Notes under the pieces: generated by a model | Database searches by the model: none | Told to the model about the DNA's origin: nothing | The model's input: only the letters and a program-made list of their open reading frames with translations | Assembly (NCBI GenBank): GCA_023014485.1 | Contig: JAJOZX010001564.1 | Location: 705,001 to 769,000, forward strand | DNA: 64,000 nucleotides | Direction of reading: 5' to 3' | From: Bathynomus jamesi | Lineage: Eukaryota > Arthropoda > Malacostraca > Isopoda > Cirolanidae | In this document: positions 1 through 10,740 of the stretch, piece by piece | Numbering within the stretch: position 1 is the first letter of the stretch | How the letters are laid out: each line of letters starts with the position of its first letter | Translations under genes and position numbers: made by a program

Positions 1-239
1 TTTATGATTGAATTCCATATAATTTCCAAGTGCTTCACAAAAATAGATCCTGACTTTATGTACACCCTGTATAAGAGGAGGAGAAACAAGCTTGACCTTC
101 GTGAAATGAGGAACCAAAGCAAGAAATAGCTGAAAGGTTGAAAACTACATACTGTATCTATATACACGTATATTATCAATACTTTTCACAAATATGTTAA
201 TAGAGTAAGAAACAGGAAAAACTTCCTTGTTTTTATCAA

Positions 240-1330
240 AGCCACGAGTTCCCCAATACACCTTTTTCACTCGGAAGATATTCTAAATTTAGATATAATT
301 TGGAGAGAAGGTATAGGAGATGGAGGAACAACACCGGAATCGTCCATGGTTAAGTTGGAGACAAAAGTTGGAGCGAAGCGCTCAATTTTATCAGCAGAAG
401 ACACAGCAACTGACCGTCAGAATGGATAAGGCGAGGGAGAGAAAGCAAAATTGTTAGAATTTTTTAGCTAGGTGCCAGGAAAAGTGAGAAGAATTAGAAT
501 TAGATAGGTTTGCACATTTTTGTCTGATGAAGAAAGTTTTAGCGAGTCGAAGAACAGATTTTGCACAATTTCGGGCAGAAATTTAAGTACGGTAGAGTGA
601 AAGTCAGGATTGGGTGGCGACGGCACCTTCTGAAACCCTCCTCCCTGTAGTGGACAGAATTAGAACAAGCAAAATTAGACCAAGGTTTTCTTGCATTAGT
701 AGTAGGAAAAGAATATGGAATGTACGTCTCCATGCCCAAGAGAATCACCTACTTGATGCACTCAGCATACTCGGAGAGGTCTCGGCTATAGAAACAGTAA
801 TCATTCCATGGGAAATCAAAGAATTACTGTCTAAGGACCTTCCAATCGGCGAAGCCAAAGTGCCAAAGGTGCCTCCTCTTGGCTGGATCCAAAGAAGGAA
901 CTGGAGCAATAGGACAGGAAATAAATATAAGATTATGATCGGAGGAGCTCAACGGAGTAAATGTTTCACAGAGTAAGAAGATTGAGTGGTGAGAAATAAA
1001 TACAGAATGCTGGGCCTATCTCCAAGACGATCGGAAATACGAGTAGGGTGCTATACAATCTGCTCTTGGTCATTCAGGATAGTGAAATTATAAAATAGTT
1101 CACCAGGGATATCAATGAAACGAGAGGAAAGCCAAAGTTGGTGGTGAACATTAAAATCTCCTAAAATGGAGATTTAAGCAAAAGGAGTGTTGAACTTTGG
1201 GAGTGAGGTAGTCGAAGAGTTAAGGATTGTCAGTAGAATTAGGAGAAAGGTAGATAGCGCAGATGTATTTATTTTCAGAATGGCGTGTAAGCCGTAGGAA
1301 AAGGGTATAGAAGTCGAAAGGAAGTTAGGT
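240..1330 (-). mobile_element. Jockey-like LINE fragment, endonuclease to RT linker (unit A)
   Basis: Read on the minus strand, about 1000-1310 encodes the C-terminal half of an apurinic-like endonuclease with the motif LGDFNVHH, followed by a HPTRIPDR-like stretch near the left end of that part. About 760-960 encodes SSDHNLIF followed by KRRHLWHF and DFPWND, and 540-750 and 300-420 continue towards the RT linker (RKPWSN, NSTMDDSG-like). This domain order is that of jockey-type LINEs abundant in arthropods. The frame is interrupted by stops and indels, and neither an RT core nor a 3' end is present. The same fragment recurs at 32138-32490 and 50640-51390 and marks the left side of each HSP70 unit. 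The family call is from motif memory only. Confidence 0.65.
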
Positions 1331-2562
1331 CATTACGTACATATACGTACCATCCACCTTTGGAATGATATTCAATATACAGTAGAAATAGTAGGGGGGG
1401 GTGCAGAAACGGGGTTGCAGCTATTCGTCTCAGACATCTGAGTTTCAGGGGATATGTATGACAGTATGAAGGTCAGTTTTCAGAGTTTATAATTTTAATA
1501 AACTTTTAATTCAACGCGTTTCAGTTGGTTAGGATGCAAAAATAAATCTTTGCAAATCAAAATCTATCTCTAAATAAAAAAAAACTTTGCGTGGTTTTGA
1601 GCAGAGTTGAGCGGAGTAACAAATTCTATTCTATTCTTTTTCGCTCAGTCTCCCGTTACGGTAGGATTTATCAAGATGAGCGGCGTTAAAGATCACGAAG
1701 TGATCACAAGCCCTACCCGTAGGGTAAGGAGCTGAATTCACGGCTTGTTTTATATAAAAAAAAGGTTATTCTGGATTTATATCTCAGTTCTTGCAGAAGA
1801 TTTTCATGATAAATTATAACTAATAAATCTAACGTTAATACATGTGCCAAAAGTTTTAATATATACGAGTATACTACGAAAATGTCCCGAAATCTGATTA
1901 AAAAATACATTAAATGTAAAATTTAGAATTGTTGGGTTTAAAATTTGTAAAAGAAAATAATGTTTATTGAAACTAATTTTAAGATAAGAAATCGAGGTAT
2001 TTCCATAAAGATTAAAGTTATTCTACATTTATATATCACTTCTTGCAAGAAGAGTTTCATCATAAATTTTAAGTACGAAACCGTCAACCCAGGTGAATCC
2101 CTGTTTTGTCACATTTCACACTCACACATACACCCACACATTACTGAAACAAGAGTGATCCTAAACTTACACATTAAAATACATGCCGTACACGTTCCAA
2201 TAGAAAAAATTACGTAATTCTATAAGTAAAGAATTTGACGTTTCGCATACAAAAGGAAGTAGCTTTACCATCCTTTAATTTCATTTCATAACACAAATAT
2301 TATTAATTCTATTTACAGTATGTTGAATGACCCTTTACCATTATTAACAGTCTAATAGGGTAACTTGAATTTTTCCGCATACCATCTTTGGTTCTCATTC
2401 ACAGCCAATATCAAAACACAAAAGTTTTCAGTGAAAACGATTCATTTCATTCTCGGATATTAATGCAACAAGAACGAATTTATTTCTTGAAAAAATCGTT
2501 TTAAAGTTTATATTTTAATAAAAATGTTTATTTCATACTAAACATAAAACACCTCTTCATCA

Positions 2563-2563
<1 letters not shown>
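1331..2563. other. Non-coding 3' flank of HSP70 unit A, duplicated in unit B
   Basis: No credible coding region. The stretch matches 32491-33708 almost base for base, with scattered substitutions and small indels. It includes a short perfect palindrome, ccctacccgtaggg, near 1714-1727. Unit C keeps only the first part (to about 51700) before a minisatellite interrupts it. AT-rich, probably intergenic sequence carried along with HSP70. Confidence 0.6.

Positions 2564-2606
<43 letters not shown>
2564..2606. repeat. (ATT)n microsatellite
   Basis: About 14 uninterrupted ATT units just beyond the HSP70 3' UTR. Unit B has a shorter, interrupted version at 33709-33748, so the tract predates the A/B duplication and has changed length since. 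Confidence 0.9.
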
Positions 2607-2608
<2 letters not shown>

Positions 2609-2639
2609 GTATAAGGATAAAAAAATATCCGTTTCAGAT

Positions 2640-2649
2640 TTTATTTATT
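2640..2649 (-). promoter_or_regulatory. Likely polyadenylation signal of HSP70 copy A
   Basis: On the minus strand this reads AATAAATAAA, about 180 bases past the EEVD stop codon. It is conserved in unit B (about 33780-33790). It is the first good AATAAA after the stop, so it is a reasonable 3' end signal, unproven. Confidence 0.45.
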
Positions 2650-2824
2650 TATGTATAAAATAATGTAAAAAATATCACAACCAAAATATTAGACTACATT
2701 TAAAACAAAATTACTTAAAGTTACATACTAAATTTAATTTGTACATACGTGTAAAACACTTACAAACTAAAACAGACTTTTAAAACACAAAATCATAAAT
2801 AAAATACATTTAGAGACGAGAGAT

Positions 2825-4768
2825 TCAATCCACTTCTTCAACGGTAGGTCCTCGAGTTCCTGAAGTGGCGCCTGAGAATCCGCTTTCCATTCCACACGAG
2901 CCTGGCATGGCCCTGGCATACCTCCTGCAGAACAACCCGTTCCTTCATACATCTTCGCCATAATGGAATTTACGATCTGTTCAATTTCTTTCTGTTTGTG
3001 TTCAAATTCTTCTTTCTCCGCTAATTGGTTTAAGTCGAGCCATTTGATTGCCTCATTACAAACATCCAAAGCCCTGTTCCGATCTTCCGCAGACATTTTC
3101 TCCTTTACTTTCTCCTCCTCCACTGTTGATTTCACGTTGAAGCAGTAAGACTCGAGAGAATTCTTTGCTTCTATTCTCTCCTTCTGCTTCTCATCGTCGG
3201 CTTTATATTGTCTGCCTCATCAACCATTCGTTCGATCTCTTCTTTGCTGAGTCGACCTTTGTCATTAGTGATGGTAATTTTGTTTTCTTTACCCGTTGAT
3301 TTGTCGACGGCAGACACGTTTAGGATTCCGTTGGCGTCGATGTCGAACGTCACTTCGATCTGAGGAACACCTCGTGCAGCAGGAGGAATGCCAGAAAGTT
3401 CGAATTTTCCCAGTAAATTATTGTCTTTAGTCATGACTCTCTCTCCTTCGTACACCTGGATAAGTACTCCTGGTTGGTTATCCGAATATGTTGTGAAGGT
3501 TTGAGTTTGTTTGGTCGGGATGGTAGTGTTCCTCTTGATGAGAACAGTCATCACTCCTCCTGCCGTTTCAATTCCGAGTGAGAGAGGAGCAACGTCTAAC
3601 AAAAGAAGATCTTGAACAGCCTCCGATTTGTCACCGCTCAAAATAGCGGCTTGAACGGCAGCTCCGTAAGCAACAGCTTCATCAGGGTTGATAGATTTGT
3701 TAAGCTCCTTTCCATTGAAGGAGTCCTGAAGGAGTTTCTGAACCCTCGGAATACGCGTCGATCCACCCACAAGAACGATTTCGTGTATTTGAGACTTATC
3801 CAACTTTGCGTCTCTCAAAGCTTTTTCAACTGGTTCCAGAGTTCCTCTGAACAAGTCCCCACACAGCTCTTCGAAACGAGCTCGAGTCACTGATGTATAG
3901 AAGTCGATACCTTCGAACAGAGAATCGATCTCAATGTTGGCTGTGTTGATGAAGAAAGAGTTCGTTTCGCTCTTTCACAAGCCGTTCTTAAACGTCGCAG
4001 TGAACGTTTGTTCCCAGAAAGATCTTTCTTGTGCTTTCTTTTGAATTCTTGAACGAAGTGATTTACCATCCGATTATCGAAGTCTTCACCACCCAAGTGA
4101 GTATCTCCAGCAGTTGATTTTACTTCGAATACGCCATCCTCAATTGACAGAACAGAAACATCGAAAGTGCCTCCTCCCAAATCAAAGATGAGTACGTTCT
4201 TTTCACCTCCAATTTTCTTGTCCAGACCGTAAGCAATGGCTGCTGCTGTCGGTTCATTGATGATTCGGAGTACGTTTAGACCAGCGATAACTCCTGCATC
4301 TTTGGTTGCTTGACGCTGAGAATCGTTGAAGTAAGCGGGAACAGTTATCACAGCATCCTTCACTGTTCCTCCGAGGTACGCTTCTGCAGTCTCCTTCATT
4401 TTAGTAAGAACCATCGAAGAAATTTCTTCAGGGTTAAAGGGTTTCTCTTTACCTTTATATTCGACACTGATTTTGGGTTTCCCTCCATCGCTGATCACTT
4501 TGAAGGGCCAGTGTTTCATGTCTGAAGCAACTGATGGGTCATCGAACTTTCTTCCAATCAATCTTTTCGCATCGAATACTGTGTTGGTGGGGTTCATTGC
4601 CACCTGGTTCTTAGCAGCATCACCAATGAGTCTCTCAGTGTCTGTGAAAGCCACATAAGACGGTGTGGTGCGGTTTCCTTGGTCGTTAGCGATGATTTCT
4701 ACTTTACCATGCTGAAACACTCCAACGCAGGAGTAGGTGGTACCCAAATCAATTCCAATCGCTTTCAT
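2825..4768 (-). pseudogene. HSP70 copy A, near full length but frameshifted
   Basis: Cytosolic 70-kDa heat-shock chaperone, an ATP-driven protein-folding factor. The start at 4768 gives [13 protein letters not shown], with the ATP-binding signature at residues 4-12. [10 protein letters not shown] lies near residue 195 and [17 protein letters not shown] near 335. The substrate-binding domain follows, and the last residues are TVEEVD, the cytosolic co-chaperone anchor, with the stop at 2825-2827. The reading frame moves three times: near 3931, where copy B has one more t; near 3210, where copy C has one more t; and in the GGMPG repeat near 2910. Each fits a one-base loss. The coding body has no introns. 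The family is certain; whether the gene is dead or the assembly is faulty is not. The 3210 loss is shared with copy B. Confidence 0.9.
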
Positions 4769-4774
4769 TGTTTC

Positions 4775-4999
4775 CTGTCAATTAAGAAAATTAATTTAGT
4801 ATTTAATTCCAATCACTCTCATTTCAAACTCTATTTCTTTATTTTGGTGACTGAAATAATTAATATTAAAATTTTTAATACTTTTTTAGAAGGAAAAGTC
4901 GTGAAATATTTCACATTCATTAAAAATTGTAATTAATAATAGTTTTTATTTGTTAAAAGTATTCTTGAAACTGAAAATTAAAAGACTGTTATAGTTTAC
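4775..4999 (-). other. Predicted 5' UTR intron of HSP70 copy A
   Basis: On the minus strand a donor AAG|GTAAAC begins at 4999 and an acceptor TTGACAG|GAAACA ends at 4775, seven bases before the ATG. The 225-base interval is AT-rich. Both splice sites are conserved in copy B (35903-36128). A 5' UTR intron is known for some HSP70/HSC70 genes. Predicted from consensus only. Confidence 0.6.
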
Positions 5000-5149
5000 C
5001 TTCTTTGAATGGCGATAACGATTACTCTCAAAATGGTCAGTATCGAAACTTTCAATACTAATGAATCAATTTATGATTGTACAAAGTTTACACTTATCTT
5101 TACACTCTCTCTGAATGAACGAAATATGCCAAACTCGAGCGGAGTGCCT

Positions 5150-5159
5150 TTATATACAC
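5150..5159 (-). promoter_or_regulatory. TATA box of HSP70 copy A
   Basis: On the minus strand the sequence is GTGTATATAAAGGC, a strong TATA box. It lies about 150 bases upstream of the predicted intron donor, which gives a short first exon starting near 5120. The same box is at 36281-36290 in copy B. Confidence 0.65.
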
Positions 5160-5184
5160 CTTTTGAAAAGAGGAGAATAGCGTA

Positions 5185-5197
5185 GAATAATCGAGAA
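5185..5197. promoter_or_regulatory. Proximal heat-shock element, imperfect (copy A)
   Basis: Three alternating pentamer cores on the plus strand read GAA-ta-ATC-ga-GAA, one base away from the nGAAnnTTCnnGAAn consensus bound by HSF trimers. It lies about 30 bases upstream of the TATA box. Copy B (36315-36327) reads GAA-ta-TTC-ga-GAG, also one mismatch but at a different position. Confidence 0.5.
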
Positions 5198-5343
5198 GAC
5201 GTGTTGCCAGATTCTCCAGACAGCGAAATAAATAATGCCAATTTTTTAGGCCAAATGGTGCATTTTATATAAATGAAACTGGATGATGCAAATAAGTAAA
5301 AATACAAAACACTTAATAATAAGTGATATATATATATATATAT

Positions 5344-8047
5344 AATTTAGGGTGTCCCAGCCTCACATGTGAAAATAAAAATTTGCAAGAGTCAAATCGC
5401 ACACCCCTTTAATTAATTACACTTGAAGAAAGGAAAAAATGGGCAAAATTTCATTGGCCTATTAGGAGGGGAAGGGTCCCCTCATTGACCTTGTTTATTC
5501 GACCCTATATGAACAAACGTAAATGCTCAGCATTAATCATTCTAGAATGGAAGAATGAAATGTAAATTCTTTCTAATGACTAAATTAAAGGAAATGGAAA
5601 TTCTTCGTAATGGCACATTTCATTTCGGGGGACAGAGGATCTTTTTGTCTGCTGAGGGGAACTGCTGGCGGTGGTATTCGACGACTTGGTACACGAGCTG
5701 CCATTCCTCCTCGTTTTTTGTCAGGCCCTCGTTGAAATCTTCTGCCAGTTTCACCGCCCATTCTGCCGCGTCATTCACAGACTTCAACGATGGTGCACAA
5801 TCTGCACATCCTTCGAGATCTGGGTTTTTTTGGAACCGGCAGCTTCAGGCAATGAAAAAGGTTTTGAGTCCTTTTCGTGACCAAGGTGCTCAAATCCGAC
5901 CATCTCACAGTCAAGACACTCCCTCCAGCCGACGCAGATCTTTTGGGTTTTCGGTCTTCTTGTGCAGGTTTTGGAGCATGGCCGTCTTCTCTGCATCGGT
6001 GGTTTTGGAGGAGAACATAGTGAGTCTGGCTAAATCTTCGCTTAGGTACCAGAGGTGGCCCCGGAATTTCGTCAATGCGGCGGTACCTACATCATGATCC
6101 ACCGCCTTGTACCACTCTAGGTCCTCCAACAGCTCCAGGTCATTGACGGGCGCGTACGCCGTCAATGGAGCCTCGAACCACCTCTGGAGGTAGATGGTGA
6201 CGGCAAAGACGTTTATCTTGCGTAGTGACCGGACCTCGTGAGCGGTCAGGTGGAATTGGCTTCGTAAGATGAATATCTTAAGACAGTAAATGCCTTTGGC
6301 CATCCACCTGGCCCGGTGGTATGCTCCAGGACGATTGTACTGGAGATCTCGTTTGCCATGACCATCGAGGAAGACCAGAGCGAGGATCAGGAACTCCCGG
6401 TAATCATCTCTTGGGTGGCCAACTTCAAGCTGGTCTTCAATGAAGTGGACAATCTGCTCTTTTTTCAACACCACCCATTCCGAAAGGATGTCGCTTGGGC
6501 CATCGCCGTTGAACGGAGAAGCCTGCTTCTGGTCGATGAACTCCCATTGGGATTTGAAGCGAGCGAACAGCGCAATTTCGGGGCCAGAAGACCTGAAGAA
6601 CAGGTCAAAGACTGAGGTGATTACCAATTCCATCATGTGCTGTCTGCAAGCCAGGAAAAGAACGCGACGGTCCATTTGGTCCTGGATAATCGTACAAGCG
6701 CCGCTGTGAATACCGGTATTCGCCGCTGTTGTGTCGAAGCAGAGACCGGCAATCCATGGTTGAACTTGCGGCCAATCGTCCAGCACCTTCAGAACAGCTC
6801 CAGCCATCCGCTGTCCCATGCTGTCAGGGATTTTTGGGATCGCCAACAATTTCTCAAGATTCTTCCCGCTGACCAGCACTGGTATGCGATCCGATTTCCC
6901 TCCATCCGAATCAGGGAGGAGTTTGCCATCAAAGTGGACGACAAGCGGCGTATCAGGATTGAACTCGGTCTTGATTCTGGCTGCCAAGTTTTTCCTGGAC
7001 TTCTGCCATGAACGGTGAAGACTTGATTTGGACAAGGTGACCGAGGATAATTCAACTCCCGCGGCAGTGAGTGCTGGAGCCACAATGTGCATCACTTGGC
7101 GTACTGAGGTTCCAGTTCGATCCAGGGCTGCAGCAAAATTGGGATATTGGATGATCCTCCTTGCCGACACTTGGCCGTCCTTGGTAGCGGATCGAGGAGC
7201 CGAAGGACCAGGAGAGGAATATTGGACATCATCATTGGATGCTTCGGCCATGGACTCCGAAGAAGAAGAAGACCCACTTTTCACCGTTCCTTTTGCTTGC
7301 AGTGAGTCCATCTCTTCGCGGCTTTTCTTCTTCCTCTTCTCTTCAGCTGCTCGGCGTTTCTCCCGCTCCGCTGCCCTGCGAGCAAACTCCAGGTCCTCTC
7401 CTCCGATGTACATCTTCCGCACGGTTCGCTGGTCATTCAGAAAGTCTCGATCTTCGGGGACTTGATGAGTTTCATGGCGTTGGCATGAGCTGTTTCGAAC
7501 AGTGTATTCAGGTGGCTTGGAATCCCTTTTCCCGCTCCAGTTGCTTCTCTCCCCCACGGTTTCGGTTTCTGGCAACCTTCTCGTAGTCCGTGGAGAGGGC
7601 CTTGATCCTCTCGACGCACTTGTGCTTGTGGGAGGTCGGAATAGATGCCCGAGCCCACACCGCCAATCCGCCATAACCTCATCAGCTACCACATTGGCAG
7701 CTTCCGCCGTGGACATTTTTTCTTCCGAGTGAAGAACAACAGATGTCGAAGAACATCTCCCACTGTCGGGAGTTGACACAGCATTTCCAGGGGTTCATTT
7801 CGCAACACCCCCACCAACCACACAGTCTCCTGCTTTCTTGTATCCATAACCTGAAAAGAAATATGCTACAATTAGTATAAGGTAGAGAGTAGCCGTTCAG
7901 CAATAGTAACACATGGTTTGAGGGGACCCTTAAAATTAAAGAACACGAATGAAATTCATCTTGCTGGCATGTTTTCACGAGTGGAAGAAATTAGGGGGGT
8001 GTGCATGACAAACTTCAGGAACAAAAAAAATTGGGACACTCTAAATT
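5344..8047 (-). mobile_element. 2.7 kb TIR transposon inserted in the HSP70-A promoter
   Basis: The ends are inverted repeats. The left end reads AATTTAGGGTGTCCCAG; the right end on the other strand reads AATTTAGAGTGTCCCAA. Both abut (TA)n. The interior has one large minus-strand transposase-like gene. Unit B has the equivalent (TA)n tract at 36463-36487 without any insertion, so this is a true insertion relative to B. TA-type target duplication cannot be resolved inside the microsatellite. Confidence 0.8.
5625..7779 (-). pseudogene. Transposase-like protein of the 2.7 kb element (RNase H-like, CxxH type)
   Basis: One long frame from about 7779 to 5911 encodes about 620 residues. Further in-family sequence continues to about 5625 after frameshifts near 5900 and 5790. 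The N-terminal third is charged and low-complexity, with a basic/acidic coiled-coil-like stretch (AAEREKRRAAEE). The core has VVHFDGKLL, CFDTTAANTG, then CRQHMMEL, and later HRARWMAK and TAHEVRSLRK. Two Asp motifs followed by a C-x2-H and a RW motif resemble the DDE/RNase H plan of hAT- and Kolobok-type transposases. I cannot name the superfamily. The N-terminus near 7440-7680 also seems to need a frame change. A homologue is common in arthropod gene sets as far as I recall. Confidence 0.65.
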
Positions 8048-8097
8048 ATATATATATTTAGAATTTCTGTTTATTTAATGAATGCATTCCATTCCGA

Positions 8098-8145
8098 GAA
8101 AGTTCTTTTAAGATTTGGCACATTCTGGAATATTCTGGAATATTT
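8098..8145. promoter_or_regulatory. Distal heat-shock element cluster of HSP70 copy A
   Basis: At 8123-8145 the plus strand reads TTC-tg-GAA-ta-TTC-tg-GAA-ta-TTT. That is four perfect alternating HSF pentamer cores plus a fifth imperfect one. A two-core site, GAA-ag-TTC, lies at 8098-8105. The block is conserved in copy B at 36568-36590, about 290 bases upstream of the TATA box. In copy A the inserted 2.7 kb transposon pushes it to almost 3 kb from the TATA box. Confidence 0.7.
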
Positions 8146-8391
8146 TTATTCGTTGTTTCGAAACCGAACCACGTATTTATAATAAATAAATAAGTAATAA
8201 ATTATCATTAAATTAATTTCATGGAAATGTGTCTTTAAAATTATTGATTTTATTATTTTAAAAGTCAGAAGAAAGGCCTCAAAAAAGGCCAGTTCTGGCG
8301 ACTCATCAAGTAATTCTTTTTGTCTTAAATAAATCGCCTTCACTCACACAGTCACCCATAAATGTAAGTAAACACTCTTTCTTCATATATA

Positions 8392-9665
8392 TCAGGTCAT
8401 CCCATAAGTAATGTCGTTTTTTACGATAGATTAAGTTTAAACTAGTCCTACTCGGTTTAAGCATAAATTTCCCGAGGGTCATGTCTAAGAGAAGATCTAT
8501 CGTGTTTCGCTACATACTTTACAGACCTTGACCAATGAAGACGTATTTTGCTTTATGTGAACCCCTCATAAACATGGCGGTATCAGAAGAGCATATCAGG
8601 CATATAATTCTTTACGAGTTCAAAAAAGGGAATAGTGCTACTGAAGCAACGCGAAACATTCAGGACGTTTATGGCAACGATATTCTGCATGTGAGGAAAT
8701 GTCAAAGATGGTTTCAAAAGTTTAGGAATGGTGACTGCTGTTTGACAGATGCAGCACGCTCTGGACGCCCTGCTGAGTTTGATGATGACCCGCTGTTAGC
8801 TGCACTTGAAGAAGACTTCAACAACTGTCGAAGAATTGGCCCAGAAACTCAATTCATCCCCGTCCACCATCCATCGACATTTGCAACAACTCGGAAAGTG
8901 CCTAAGTTAGGAAAATGGGTGCCACATGAATTGTCGGTCGACAATCTGAGGGTGCGGGTAAACATAAGCACAGCTCTTTATTCCCGTGAATTCCAAGATC
9001 CGTTTTTGCACCGTTTAGTGACTGGTGATGAAAAGTGGATACTGTACCAGAAAGTTAAGCGCCGTCGACAGTGGGTTTGTGCCGGAGAACCAGCGACACC
9101 ACAGCCAAAACCAAATCTTCACCCTCGGAAAGTGTTACTTAGTATTTGGTGGGATAAAGGTGGTGTAATACACTTTGAAACCTTACCACACGACCAAACA
9201 ATCACCGCTCAAGTCTACTCTCAACAACTGGATCGATTGAACACTGCACTAAAAGAAAAGACCTTCTTTGGTTAATCGGAAAGGAATCGTGTTCCACTAT
9301 GACAACGCACGTCCTCATACCGCTCGGATCACTTCTGCAAAAATTGAGGTGCTTGGGTGGGAAAAACTTCCACATCCTCCATATTCTCCAGACCTTGCGC
9401 CTTCAGATTATCATCTCTTCAGGAGTCTGCAAAACTATCTTGACGAGAAACAGTATATTTCTTTAGATGACCTACACACCAATTTTTGTACGTTTTTTGC
9501 CTCAAAACCGCCTGAATTTTATAAACATGGCATTGAAAAGCTTGTAGGACGTTGGCAGAGTGTCATTGATTCCGATGGAAAATATATTCTAGATTAAAAA
9601 GTTTCAGTTCAGTTTTTTTGTCCTTCAAATTCCGATCTAAAAAACGACATTGCTTATGGGATGAC

Positions 9666-9669
<4 letters not shown>
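8392..9669 (+). mobile_element. Mariner transposon, about 1.28 kb, with TA target site
   Basis: The termini are inverted repeats: TCAGGTCATCCCATAAG at the left and its complement at the right (ending near 9669), with a further matching stretch around GTCGTTTTTT. It is flanked by TA on both sides, the canonical mariner target. The length is usual for the family. Unit B lacks it: 36770-36790 runs from the host flank straight into the sequence found here after 9750. The element therefore inserted after the units split, or was lost from B. Confidence 0.9.
8535..9597 (+). pseudogene. Mariner transposase (DD34D), frameshifted
   Basis: Cut-and-paste transposase. The true start is probably the ATG of MAVSEEH at 8574. 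An N-terminal helix-turn-helix region (HIRHIILYEFKKGNSATEA) is followed by a GRP motif (SGRPAEF), the linker WVPHEL near 8920, and the catalytic triad in TGDEKW, HYDNARPHT and PSDYHLF. I count 34 residues between the second and third Asp, so it is a DD34D mariner. Two compensating indels scramble 8820-8900, and a frame change at about 9270 separates the first Asp from the other two. The stop is at 9595-9597. Not expected to make active enzyme as read. Confidence 0.9.

Positions 9670-9747
<78 letters not shown>
9670..9747. repeat. (TA)n followed by (GA)n microsatellite
   Basis: About 15 TA units pass directly into about 20 GA units at the right edge of the mariner. Reading frames here are repeat artefacts. 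Confidence 0.95.
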
Positions 9748-9748
<1 letters not shown>

Positions 9749-10492
9749 ACGAAAGACCATTACCATTGTAAATTAATGTTTATTTTCAATTCTGTTTTGT
9801 TTTCTTCCTCTTTTTTTCTCTTTTGCCCCCGGTGAACTTTTCCTCTGGGAACATTTGAAGTCACTTGTTTACCAACCAAAACCACTAACTATTCAACAGT
9901 TAAAACATAACAAATAACAAGAATGTAACAACATCAGTAACGTTCAATGTGGCTTACGTGATCGAATTAACATGTGAGCACCTGAATGGCATCCAGTTTC
10001 AACGTTTATTGTCTTTATAACAAATTATAACAAATAAATATAATCTATGGTAACACACTTTTGATACACACCCATTCAGGGAAAGAGCAGTTCGCAGCAT
10101 TATTGCCAAATAAATTGTCAGGATCAACATACTAACCTTGGTTAACCTTGGTTTAGCTTCCGCCCGAATTGTTCTTTCTGACGAAGGTCAAACTTGTCAC
10201 TCCTTCTTGTCTAGCTACAAACGAGACTTCCGAACATAGTTAACCACCACCGGAATCAGCAATGCTTTTGTTTTCATAATCCAACGAGCGGTTAAATTCA
10301 TAATCATTTTCATGTTTGCACAATCTCCGAATTTTATAGGTGCATGACTCATCAGGAGAAGGATGCACCACGAATTTGCATTTCTTCTTCAAAGCATCAC
10401 AAATGTACTTGTTCTAATCGCAAGCACATTCATATGATCTCAGGTTTGCTCTACAAAACTGAATGAAGAACATGGAATATTTGCAAATGCAA

Positions 10493-10495
<3 letters not shown>
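9748..10495. other. Non-coding upstream flank of HSP70 unit A
   Basis: No supported gene. Matches 36784-37080 plus 37380-37745 in unit B and 53850-54290 in unit C, with small local differences. It contains a conserved stretch around gtgcatgactcatcagga near 10340, present in all three units. Its role is unknown. Confidence 0.55.
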
Positions 10496-10563
<68 letters not shown>

Positions 10564-10598
10564 TATATATAATATATAATATATATAATATATATATA

Positions 10599-10668
<70 letters not shown>

Positions 10669-10674
10669 TGTTTC
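10496..10674. repeat. (TA)n microsatellite, about 180 bases
   Basis: Nearly pure TA with a few ATATAATAT interruptions. One of the longest of about 25 TA tracts in the window. Many insertions here start or stop exactly in such tracts. Confidence 0.95.
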
Positions 10675-10740
10675 AAAGACTGAACTGTTAATTGAAAATT
10701 ATGATTTAATATACTCCTATATATCATACTCCTATATATC

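Noticed and set aside
614..976. 120-codon plus-strand frame in unit A
   Set aside because: It is antisense to the jockey-like endonuclease/linker on the minus strand, which has recognisable motifs.
2825..4768. HSP70 copy A as an intact gene with introns explaining the frame changes
   Set aside because: The breaks are one-base losses against the other copies, with no splice sites around them; homologous sequence is continuous.
3612..4936. Plus-strand frames antisense to HSP70
   Set aside because: Shadows of the highly conserved HSP70 coding strand; the same shadows appear in copy B.
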